This document shows positions 1 through 5,990 of a DNA stretch of 11,572 bases, in pieces (the first letter of the stretch is position 1; each line of letters opens with the position of its first letter). Location of the stretch: the NCBI GenBank assembly GCA_016870945.1, contig VGAH01000026.1, positions 1 through 11,572 of the forward strand. Reading direction: 5' to 3'. Origin of the DNA: Actinomycetota bacterium (GTDB lineage: Bacteria; Actinomycetota; Actinomycetes; S36-B12; UBA5976). The notes under the pieces are model-generated. The model did not search any database and was not told where the DNA came from. It saw only the letters and a program-made list of their open reading frames with translations. Both the position numbers and the translations under genes were made by a program.

Positions 1-589
1 AGAAGACGTAGTAGCCACCTTCGTTGGCGGCGCCGTCAGTGACCGGACGCGCGAATCTTGACTGGATCCAGATTCCGGGTCGTCCGTCAACGAGGACCTG
101 CGTGGTCCCATTGCTCAGGTACTGCACATTTGTCCGTTCCTCGGGATTGCGTTCGAGGTTCCGACCGGTGCAGCGCAGCGCACGTCGTTGCATGACCCTC
201 CATGCCTTCTGGGCACTCTTGGCATCCGGGTACACGTAGACGTCGTGCTCGAGTGATGTTGGGTCGGTGACGTCGTCGGTTTCGCCCAGCTCGACCTGGT
301 AGAGCAGGGTCGCTTTCGGTCCCTGGACTGATTGCTGATTCCTGGAACACAACTCGATGACCAGGGACGTGTCGTACTTCGTAGTGAACTCCCAGCCCGC
401 GTCCACCTTCAATTTCGCCGGCGCGTCCTCCCAGACGAGCATCGATGATGCCGCGCGCTCCATGTCCTGCGGGGTTGGCTGACCCTCGGGGGTCTTGTTG
501 GCCGACGCGGCCGGGGCCGAAGCGAGGAGCCCCGCGGCGAGGAGCCCGACGACAATCACGAGTCCAGCCCCGCGGCGCATCCAAATCAT
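1..589 (-). CDS. Secreted PknH-sensor-like protein, C-terminus off window
   Basis: An open frame of 196 codons runs from ATG at 589 off the left edge, so the 3' end is missing. Residues 4-30 form a clear export signal: Arg-Arg, a hydrophobic stretch rich in Val/Leu/Gly/Ala, then APAASA as a likely signal peptidase I site; no lipobox Cys is present. The mature part has Cys81 and Cys140, probably a disulfide, and a segment at 117-140 (DVYVYPDAKSAQKAW, then RRALRC) that resembles the 'YPsxxxAqxaW...C' core of PknH-like extracellular sensor domains. These are known as stand-alone secreted proteins or lipoproteins in actinomycetes; ligands are generally unknown. A second in-frame ATG at 580 is possible, but TACAAT lies six bases before the first one, favouring 589 as a leaderless start. 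The family assignment is inferred from memory of the motif. Confidence 0.72.
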   Translation of the reverse strand, partial: MIWMRRGAGLVIVVGLLAAGLLASAPAASANKTPEGQPTPQDMERAASSMLVWEDAPAKLKVDAGWEFTTKYDTSLVIELCSRNQQSVQGPKATLLYQVELGETDDVTDPTSLEHDVYVYPDAKSAQKAWRVMQRRALRCTGRNLERNPEERTNVQYLSNGTTQVLVDGRPGIWIQSRFARPVTDGAANEGGYYVF

Positions 590-595
590 CAGCGT

Positions 596-601
596 ATTGT
601 A
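596..601 (-). promoter_or_regulatory. -10 box TACAAT of the secreted protein gene (leaderless)
   Basis: On the minus strand TACAAT is followed by exactly six bases (ACGCTG) and then the ATG at 589. With transcription starting about 6-7 nt after the -10 box, the mRNA would begin at or next to the start codon. No Shine-Dalgarno is present. I found no convincing -35 hexamer at 16-18 bp, which is common in actinobacterial leaderless promoters. Confidence 0.5.
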
Positions 602-793
602 GTTGCCTCAGCCCAGATGACCTTGGACCGCTCGCGGGCCTATTCGATAGCCAATTGGACGACGCTGCAGACAAGATGGACGAGACATTCCGTGATCCGG
701 CAAGTGACTCAGAAGTGACTGGCACCAATTCAGTCCGTGCATTCAAAGTCTCGGGAATGGCGGATTCTGTTGCAGCACAATGTGTTTCGCCTG

Positions 794-866
794 CGGCCGC
801 GGGCAGAATCGAACTGCCGACACAAGGTTTAGGAAACCTCTGCTCTATCCCCTGAGCTACGGGGCC
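794..866 (-). tRNA. tRNA-Arg (anticodon CCU)
   Basis: The complement strand folds into a full 73-nt cloverleaf. The acceptor arms GGCCCCG and CGCGGCC pair with one C-C mismatch at position 5-68. The D-arm is GCTC/GAGC. The anticodon stem GAGGT/ACCTT (one G-U pair) closes the loop TTCCTAA, giving anticodon CCU, which decodes AGG. The variable loop is GTGTC and the T-arm is GGCAG-TTCGATT-CTGCC. The discriminator is G and the 3' CCA is not encoded (CAG follows), so CCA must be added post-transcriptionally. The 5' end lies only 33 bp from the divergent PAP2 phosphatase start. Confidence 0.95.
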
Positions 867-888
867 GCGAGAAACAGAGTCTGCGAGT

Positions 889-894
889 TACCCT
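889..894 (+). promoter_or_regulatory. Possible -10 box TACCCT of the PAP2 gene (leaderless)
   Basis: TACCCT fits the TAnnnT consensus and stands five bases before the ATG at 900, in a region with no Shine-Dalgarno sequence. The spacing suits a leaderless transcript and supports the choice of 900 as the start. A single hexamer like this can occur by chance. Confidence 0.35.
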
Positions 895-899
895 TCAGC

Positions 900-1583
900 A
901 TGCCTGCAGCCATGCATCGCCTTCCCGAAAGATCCACGGCCGGTCGCATTGCTCTATTAGGCGCGGTCCTTCTCGGTCTCGGATTGTGTGTCGCCATCTT
1001 CATTGCCTTGGACTTGGCGGCAGCGAACGCACGCGACCTACCGGTGAACACCTGGTTCTGGGATCTAGGACAGACACAAGATTGGGTGCTCGCCCTCGCG
1101 GAGTTCTTCTCCTGGTTCGCCGATGGTCCGCGCAACATCGTCATTGCGCCACTCGTTGCCGTGATTCTGGTATTGGTCCGGCGGTGGCGCTGGGCGGTCT
1201 TTCTTCTTGTCTCGTCGCAACTCGGGCTGGTGATCTCGAACATTTTGAAGTTTTCGATAGCGCGGGAGCGACCGCCGTTCATTGAGAACACAGACCTGCA
1301 GCAGCACTTGTCCTTTCCCTCGGGCCACGCTTTCGCCGGTTTCACTATCTGGGCTGCGATGGCGATCATCGCGTGGTACCTACTCCGGCCGCCGTGGGCG
1401 AACGTGGTGACGAGCCTGCTCCTCGTCATCGGGCTGCTTCAACCACCGAGCCGGCTCATCGTCGGCAAGCACTGGATCACCGATGTCCTCGGATCATGGC
1501 TGGTGGGTGCCGGCTGGCTCCTATTGGTATGGGCGGCGTTTCTGTGGTGGTTAGCCCCGCGACCCGTCGAGGAACGGGTGTGA
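900..1583 (+). CDS. PAP2-superfamily membrane phosphatase
   Basis: A 227-residue integral membrane protein with about six hydrophobic segments (roughly 15-40, 63-74, 79-93, 97-115, 146-162, 168-182, 197-218). All three signature motifs of type 2 phosphatidic acid phosphatases are intact: K117-x6-R124-P125, P140-S-G-H143, and S184-R185-x5-H191-x3-D195, where H191 is the expected nucleophile and H143 the acid/base. Family members hydrolyse lipid phosphates such as phosphatidic acid, phosphatidylglycerol phosphate or undecaprenyl diphosphate at the outer membrane face; the substrate cannot be read from the sequence. The frame is open upstream to 780, but that extension runs through the tRNA gene, so ATG 900 is chosen, backed by TACCCT five bases upstream; ATG 912 is an alternative. 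It is GC-rich compared with genes to the right and ends before a strong hairpin. Confidence 0.93.
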   Translation: MPAAMHRLPERSTAGRIALLGAVLLGLGLCVAIFIALDLAAANARDLPVNTWFWDLGQTQDWVLALAEFFSWFADGPRNIVIAPLVAVILVLVRRWRWAVFLLVSSQLGLVISNILKFSIARERPPFIENTDLQQHLSFPSGHAFAGFTIWAAMAIIAWYLLRPPWANVVTSLLLVIGLLQPPSRLIVGKHWITDVLGSWLVGAGWLLLVWAAFLWWLAPRPVEERV

Positions 1584-1609
1584 TCAGTGGGGCTCTTTCG
1601 AGCGAATCG

Positions 1610-1643
1610 GTGAGGGGGAGGTGCAGGCACACCTCCCCCTCAC
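1610..1643. terminator. Perfect 14-bp hairpin between convergent genes
   Basis: GTGAGGGGGAGGTG (1610-1623) and CACCTCCCCCTCAC (1630-1643) pair perfectly around the six-base loop CAGGCA. It sits 27 bp after the PAP2 stop and 33 bp before the stop of the convergent beta-propeller gene, the place for a bidirectional terminator. There is no T-tract on either side, so it would be a non-canonical (U-poor) terminator of the kind common in actinobacteria, or a 3'-end stabilising structure. Confidence 0.7.
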
Positions 1644-1675
1644 GACGGCTTACTTCTTGAAGCCGGTCCAGACCC

Positions 1676-2737
1676 CTAGCTCTTCACCCAAATCAATTTC
1701 CCTTTAACCTTTTTGCAGGTGTACATGGCGCCCTTGTGCTGTCGCTGTTCGCCAACTTTCTTGCAGGATTTGGTCTTGGTCGCTGTTGGGGTTGCGGTAT
1801 CAACGGTGCCGGCCTTAAGGGTCAGCACGCCCGAAGTTATTCGGGAATTCGCGTGATTTCCCCCAGGGGCGTAGCCGTACCACACGCGCAATTGCTGCCC
1901 AATGAGCTTGAGTGCCGGATCAAGCACGCTTACGCCTTGAGGCGCGAGCAATGGCTGATTTCGAAGGCTCCACGAAATTGCGTCGGTCGAAGACAAAATG
2001 CGAAGTTGCTGCGATGTCTGCGTGGTGCTCCCCGGTAGGGGTGCGCCGGTGGTTGAGGCGATCATCAGGTAAGTGCCGTCGGGCATCTGCAGCGGGGCCG
2101 GGTCTACGAGGTTCGGGTCATTCGCAATGATGCCCGGTCGTTTTGTCCAGGTGAGACCGTCCGGTGAGGTCGCGATGTACATGCCGTGTTGGGGCTCCAT
2201 GCTGTTGTAATAGAGCAGGTACGTGCCGTCCGGCTTTCGTAATACATGCGGAACCCCGCAGCCAATGCTCGTGACGAGTGCGCCTGGCTGCGTGACCCAG
2301 TTGGTCAGGTTGGTCGAGGTCGCGTATCGCAGTTCTTTGCGTTGCTTGCTGCACTCGACTTCTGACGCGGCATTCGGATTGATGGCAGCGAAGTACATGC
2401 GGTAATTGGCAGGCCCCAGTTTGACAATTGACCAATCGAAGCCGTCAGGAAGGGTTGCACCGGCGACAGCTGACCAACTAGTGCCGTCTTTGCTGGTGTA
2501 CATCTTGGCTGGGTTGTCGGTAGTCCAGAGGTAATAGGTGCCTGTGGCTTCGTCGAAGAAGACTTCGGGGGAGACACCGGGCGGTGAAGAGGCTGTCGCG
2601 GGCAGGCCATCAAGAGTTGCACCGGCAATCGTTGTCGGTGTCGCAGAGAGGGCGCCTTGAGCTTGGGCTGGAGTAACGATGTTGGTAAGCACAAGAGCAA
2701 CAAGAGTGAGAATTGCGAAGAGTGTCCGCTTCATCAT
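1676..2737 (-). CDS. Secreted beta-propeller protein (GH43/arabinanase-like) with C-terminal Cys-Lys mini-domain
   Basis: The 353-residue product begins with a signal peptide (MMKRTLFAIL, hydrophobic to ~21, cleavage near AQA-Q at 24-27). Residues ~55-310 show repeated blade-like units: PEVFFDEATGTYYLW (58-71), DWSIVKL (101-107), the CGVPHVLRKPDGTYLLYY stretch (160-177), DPNLVDPAPLQMPDGTYLM (207-225) and VLDPALKLI (271-279). Asp followed by Pro or Trp at blade starts and 'xPDGTYLxxY/I' strands are typical of five-bladed propellers of the GH43/GH32/GH62 type, so a glycan-binding or glycan-cleaving role outside the cell is plausible; catalytic residues cannot be assigned. A Thr/Lys linker leads to a ~30-residue tail with Cys325 and Cys341 and many lysines. 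ATG 2737 is chosen because AAAGGA lies 11 nt upstream and the signal peptide begins there; the open frame to 2833 would overlap the upstream gene. Confidence 0.75.
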   Translation of the reverse strand: MMKRTLFAILTLVALVLTNIVTPAQAQGALSATPTTIAGATLDGLPATASSPPGVSPEVFFDEATGTYYLWTTDNPAKMYTSKDGTSWSAVAGATLPDGFDWSIVKLGPANYRMYFAAINPNAASEVECSKQRKELRYATSTNLTNWVTQPGALVTSIGCGVPHVLRKPDGTYLLYYNSMEPQHGMYIATSPDGLTWTKRPGIIANDPNLVDPAPLQMPDGTYLMIASTTGAPLPGSTTQTSQQLRILSSTDAISWSLRNQPLLAPQGVSVLDPALKLIGQQLRVWYGYAPGGNHANSRITSGVLTLKAGTVDTATPTATKTKSCKKVGEQRQHKGAMYTCKKVKGKLIWVKS

Positions 2738-2822
2738 TTTGCTTTTTTTCCTTTCGCGGGTGAGCCGAACCAAGCCCCGCAATGCTACTCCGCGCGGCTC
2801 GGCTGATTCCTCGGCGCGCAAT

Positions 2823-3284
2823 TCAGCCACCACCCTCCACCGCCTGCTTCAACTTCACCAGCGACTTCGCCATCGCCTTACCCGACCACTTCACATTCGA
2901 GCGCACAGCAGGCTTGAACCAATTGTCACTACCGTCTGACCACTCGGTCACCTCAGTCGTATTCGCATCAATCGCCCGCAATTCATATCGCCAAATCTGA
3001 TTCGTAACCGTCGCCCACGCGATCACCTCGTTCTCGCGAAACTCGACCACCGTATTCGGCACCAAGTACGGCAAATACTTCAACTTCATACTCATCACGA
3101 ACTTCGCCCCGGGCCCCAGCCGCGCAGGCCCCCGCAAAACCCCCTGGACCATCCCCGACCCGTCCAACTTCGAATGCATCCGCGGGTTCGCCAACAAATC
3201 AAAAATCTTCGACGCCGGCGCATCAATCACGATTCGCGCACCCGTGACAAACGGCAGCGGCGACTCAAGAATCTCAGCCTTCAC
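2823..3284 (-). CDS. SRPBCC (START/Bet v1-like) family protein
   Basis: A 153-residue protein with the layout of the polyketide cyclase/dehydrase-like SRPBCC fold. It has an opening strand and 'IDAPASKIFDLLANPRMHSKLDGSG' type segment (20-44; the known 'apaeevwdlltdpe...d' signature), a central set of beta strands (60-100, including WRYELRAID), and a C-terminal helix (127-150). Members have a deep hydrophobic pocket binding lipids, sterols or aromatic intermediates, some acting as cyclases or dehydratases; ligand unknown here. It starts with GTG at 3284, with GAGGTG five bases upstream, a good Shine-Dalgarno. Only 13 bp separate it from the stop of the upstream SDR gene, and that SD overlaps the spacer, so the two should be co-transcribed and probably share a lipid or small-molecule pathway. 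Confidence 0.8.
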   Translation of the reverse strand: MKAEILESPLPFVTGARIVIDAPASKIFDLLANPRMHSKLDGSGMVQGVLRGPARLGPGAKFVMSMKLKYLPYLVPNTVVEFRENEVIAWATVTNQIWRYELRAIDANTTEVTEWSDGSDNWFKPAVRSNVKWSGKAMAKSLVKLKQAVEGGG

Positions 3285-3297
3285 GCGCCCACCTCAC

Positions 3298-4080
3298 TCA
3301 CGCACCAACCGTAGGCCCGAGTTCTTCGACGGTGCTGTTGCCCCCGTCCACCACCACGCATTGACCCGTGATGTACGAAGCACCAGGCGCACACAACATG
3401 GCGATCACATGCGCGATTTCGTCGGGTGTGCCGCTTCGCCCCGCGGGGGTGGCTTGCCCGTGGCGCGCCTCATCTTCAGTTTGCGACGCGGTTGCAACCC
3501 AGCCCGGCGCAACCGCATTAACCGTCACCCCAACACCCGCATTCTCGAGTGCCACAGTCTTGGTAAACCCCACGACTGCGGATTTCGCCGCCGCGTACGC
3601 ACTCTCACCAAACATCGCACCAGTGACACCGGTAGTGCTCGCGACATTGACTATGCGTCCGTAGTTTCTTTCGCGCATGTGTGGCAGCACCGCGCGCGTA
3701 ACCAAATAAGTCGGCACAAGGTTTCGCGTGAGGGTGTGCTGCCAAGAATCTATTTTTGAAAGATGGACGGGGGCTGCGGTTGGCATTGGGTCGTCCACGC
3801 TCGTCATGCCGGCGTTGTTCACCAAGATGTCGATGCGCGCGAATTTTTCAAGTGCGGCGGCGACGAGGGCCTCTACTGATTCGGGGTCGGTTAAGTCTGC
3901 GGGCTTGGCAGCCGCCGCCGCACCAAGTTCATTCGCGCGCACCAAACACCGCTCACTCATAGAAGTGAGCATCACTTTGACCTGAAAGTTGGCCAAGAGT
4001 TTTGCGACGGCAAAACCGATTCCGTCGGGGCTGCCTGCGCCAGTGATGATGGCCACCTGATCGCCCCAGCCCCCGTCCAC
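3298..4080 (-). CDS. Short-chain dehydrogenase/reductase (FabG-like)
   Basis: A 260-residue classical SDR. Visible are the nucleotide-binding loop TGAGSPDGIG (13-22, a two-residue variant of TGxxxGIG), a DLT acidic stretch (62-64), NNAG (88-91), the catalytic tetrad Asn120, Ser148, Tyr162 and Lys166 (YAAAK), PGWV (192-195) and the C-terminal 'GQCVVVDGG' strand (239-247). Such enzymes reduce or oxidise carbonyl/hydroxyl groups with NAD(P)(H), as in 3-oxoacyl-ACP reductases; specificity is not readable. Without a basic residue clearly after strand 2, the cofactor is left open. The start is GTG at 4080 with no Shine-Dalgarno but TAGCCT six bases upstream, consistent with a leaderless mRNA. It is the first gene of an SDR-SRPBCC operon, divergent from the copper monooxygenase. 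Confidence 0.92.
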   Translation of the reverse strand: MDGGWGDQVAIITGAGSPDGIGFAVAKLLANFQVKVMLTSMSERCLVRANELGAAAAAKPADLTDPESVEALVAAALEKFARIDILVNNAGMTSVDDPMPTAAPVHLSKIDSWQHTLTRNLVPTYLVTRAVLPHMRERNYGRIVNVASTTGVTGAMFGESAYAAAKSAVVGFTKTVALENAGVGVTVNAVAPGWVATASQTEDEARHGQATPAGRSGTPDEIAHVIAMLCAPGASYITGQCVVVDGGNSTVEELGPTVGA

Positions 4081-4086
4081 GGCACA

Positions 4087-4108
4087 AGGCTAGATATCCG
4101 GCTAGCCT
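4087..4108. promoter_or_regulatory. Back-to-back leaderless promoters within a 7-bp inverted repeat
   Basis: AGGCTAG (4087-4093) and CTAGCCT (4102-4108) form a perfect 7-bp inverted repeat around eight bases. Read outward, each arm contains TAGCCT, a TAnnnT -10 box. Each box is followed by exactly six bases and then a GTG start codon: the SDR at 4080 on the minus strand and the monooxygenase at 4115 on the plus strand. Neither gene has a Shine-Dalgarno, so both transcripts are probably leaderless. The symmetry could also serve as a repressor operator. Confidence 0.6.
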
Positions 4109-4114
4109 CTAATC

Positions 4115-5305
4115 GTGCGACGCAAAAACCGCCTGCTCGTCGAAACCGCAATCGGCCTAAGCGTCACTCTCGGCCTAGTCGGTGCCATTTTGTTTGCATT
4201 CGTGCCGCCGACTACTAATGGTGCCCACGCACATCAACTTTCTACTCGCGCGCAGAAAGCCGCCATGCCACTTCGCCCGGGCGAAACCGTGATCGCAACC
4301 GGCATGAAGGCCCCCTACACGCCAAAGAGTCGCAACACCGCACTCGATGATTACCGCTGTTTCATAGTCGACCCGGGCATAACCCAAGACAGTTTCTTAA
4401 CCGGTGTGAAGTTCGCCCCAGGCAACTTAAAGAACGTTCACCACATAATTTTGTTTCAACTAGATGCGGCGATGGTGGCAGGTGCGCAGGCTAAAGATGC
4501 AACCGAGAAGGGCCCAGGCTGGCAATGTTTCGGTGGCCCAGGTGTGGCAACGACAGCACAAGGCTCGGCCGCTTCGTTAGTTGGTGCGCCGTGGCTTGCC
4601 GCCTGGGCACCCGGCGGTGACGAGCACATCGTGCCCGACGGGTTGGGTGTGCCAATAACAGCCGGTGCGCAGATGATCATGCAAGTCCATTACAACTTGC
4701 GCGCGGGCAAAACCCCAGATGTTTCGAAACTCGAGTTACGCACCATGCCCGCCACTGCGAACCTAAAACCCCTTTCGACGAGATTGTTGGTGTCATCGGT
4801 TGAGATCCCGTGTCAGCCTGGTGAAGTCGGGCCACTTTGTGATCGCACGGCAGCAGTAAACGATGTGGCGAAACGTTTCGGACAAGAGTCGCGGCTTTTT
4901 GCTGAAGGTTTGCAACTTATTTGTGGCACGCAAGCTGCAAATGGCGGCCCAGGCACTACTTCAACTTGCGATTGGCCCGTCATGCAAAGTGGCGTCATCT
5001 ACGCGGCCGCACCACATATGCACCAACTCGGCTCGGCCATGAAGATAACGCTTAACCCTGGCACCGCGCGCGAGCAAACCGTGCTCGATGTTCCGCTTTA
5101 TGATTTCGACCGCCAAAGCGCGCAGTGGTTGGCAAACCCAGTGAAGGTCGCCCCAGGTGATCGTTTTCGAATCACTTGCAGTTGGCGCCCCGAGCTACGC
5201 AAGATGTTGCCAATATTTAAGGGCACCGAGCCGCGTTATGTCGTGTGGGGCGAAGGCACCACCGATGAAATGTGCTTGGGCGTCTTAAGTGTCGGCCGCA
5301 ACTAA
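4115..5305 (+). CDS. Membrane-anchored type II copper, ascorbate-dependent monooxygenase-like protein (PHM/DBH family)
   Basis: The 396-residue protein has one N-terminal hydrophobic segment (~8-30, uncleaved anchor or signal), then an exported two-domain copper region. Ligands expected from peptidylglycine and dopamine beta-monooxygenases are all visible. CuA is His109-His110 (NVHHIILF) and His192 (QVHYN); CuB is His301-x-His303 (APHMHQLGS) and Met386 (TTDEMCLG). The leading DYRCF (79-83) and later Cys138, Cys233, Cys242, Cys270, Cys285, Cys355 and Cys387 recall the disulfide-rich eukaryotic enzymes. Eukaryotic members hydroxylate C-H bonds using O2 and ascorbate; the substrate of bacterial homologues is generally unknown. 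The GTG start has no Shine-Dalgarno but TAGCCT six bases upstream (leaderless). It is transcribed away from an SDR-SRPBCC operon, which may act on the same pathway. It is convergent with hmuV. Confidence 0.88.
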   Translation: MRRKNRLLVETAIGLSVTLGLVGAILFAFVPPTTNGAHAHQLSTRAQKAAMPLRPGETVIATGMKAPYTPKSRNTALDDYRCFIVDPGITQDSFLTGVKFAPGNLKNVHHIILFQLDAAMVAGAQAKDATEKGPGWQCFGGPGVATTAQGSAASLVGAPWLAAWAPGGDEHIVPDGLGVPITAGAQMIMQVHYNLRAGKTPDVSKLELRTMPATANLKPLSTRLLVSSVEIPCQPGEVGPLCDRTAAVNDVAKRFGQESRLFAEGLQLICGTQAANGGPGTTSTCDWPVMQSGVIYAAAPHMHQLGSAMKITLNPGTAREQTVLDVPLYDFDRQSAQWLANPVKVAPGDRFRITCSWRPELRKMLPIFKGTEPRYVVWGEGTTDEMCLGVLSVGRN

Positions 5306-5342
5306 CCAGCGCTGTGATTGCGCCGCCAAAGCGCGGCAGTCG

Positions 5343-5990
5343 TCAGCCCCCACTCAGCGAAAGCGCTGGAATCTCTTCAAACCCCGTGTGGGTGGCCACT
5401 AAAAAGCTACGCCCCTGCAACATCAACTCGCGCAAAAGCGAGGTGACCACCTCTTTCATCTCATCGTCTTGACTCGCTAAGGGCTCGTCCAACAAAGTAA
5501 GCCACGTATTTCGCATCAAGGTCAAACTCAAAAAGACTCGCTGAAGCTCACCCCCAGAAAGTTGCGTCAGCCGCTTCTCACTTAATTCGGGCACCCGCAT
5601 GCTTAGACCAATCGCATCATCAATATCTTGCCCATGACTAGCGAACACCTCTTCGACGCTGTAGGGGTAAGCAAATAGCTGCGCTTGTCTTAGCAGCGAG
5701 ACCAGCGTGCTCAGCCGACTTATCTTCAAACTTCTCAACTCTTCGCCACCTAATTGAATTTGCCCATGCTGGTAAGGCGCAAGGCCGGCTAGTACTGCCA
5801 ACAAAGTTGATTTGCCCGCACCATTTGGGCCAACCACGCGCATGCTCTCACCGGGGGCGACGGCAAAATCGAGATTTCGTGCAAGTTGCTTCTCACCTGC
5901 AGCAAGTGCGAGCCCCTTTACCGACAGCCCAATTGCCGACATCCCGTTTGCAGGTAACTTGGCAGCATTGCTGGCACTATCTGCGTTCAT
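5343..5990 (-). CDS. hmuV: Haem ABC transporter ATP-binding protein HmuV
   Basis: A 215-residue ABC ATPase, the energiser of the HmuTUV importer at the inner face of the membrane. Visible are Walker A GPNGAGKST (54-62), a Q-loop region (LLRQAQLF, 99-106), the signature LSGGELQR (144-151), Walker B WLTLLDEP (163-170) and the switch His201 (VATH). It is shorter than usual HmuV/FecE proteins (about 250-270 residues): the loop between the Q-loop and the signature and the C-terminus are trimmed, ending soon after the H-loop. The ATG at 5990 lies inside hmuU, overlapping its end by 14 nt, so translation is coupled. It is the last gene of hmuT-hmuU-hmuV. Assignment to haem rather than siderophore or cobalamin rests mainly on HmuT. 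Confidence 0.88.
   Translation of the reverse strand: MNADSASNAAKLPANGMSAIGLSVKGLALAAGEKQLARNLDFAVAPGESMRVVGPNGAGKSTLLAVLAGLAPYQHGQIQLGGEELRSLKISRLSTLVSLLRQAQLFAYPYSVEEVFASHGQDIDDAIGLSMRVPELSEKRLTQLSGGELQRVFLSLTLMRNTWLTLLDEPLASQDDEMKEVVTSLLRELMLQGRSFLVATHTGFEEIPALSLSGG

Noticed and set aside
87..746. Open frame of 219 codons on the minus strand
   Set aside because: Arg/Gly/Pro-rich with no domain-like pattern; it is out of frame with the better gene at 1-589, which has a signal peptide, sensible composition and a promoter.
780..899. N-terminal extension of the PAP2 phosphatase
   Set aside because: It would be translated through the tRNA-Arg gene; ATG 900 follows a plausible -10 box and starts just before the first membrane segment.
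2738..2833. Upstream extension of the beta-propeller gene
   Set aside because: It would bury the signal peptide and overlap the end of the SRPBCC gene; the ribosome site points to 2737.
5322..5337. GCCGC/GCGGC hairpin between the monooxygenase and hmuV stops
   Set aside because: Only five base pairs and no T-tract; too weak to call a terminator although the position is right.
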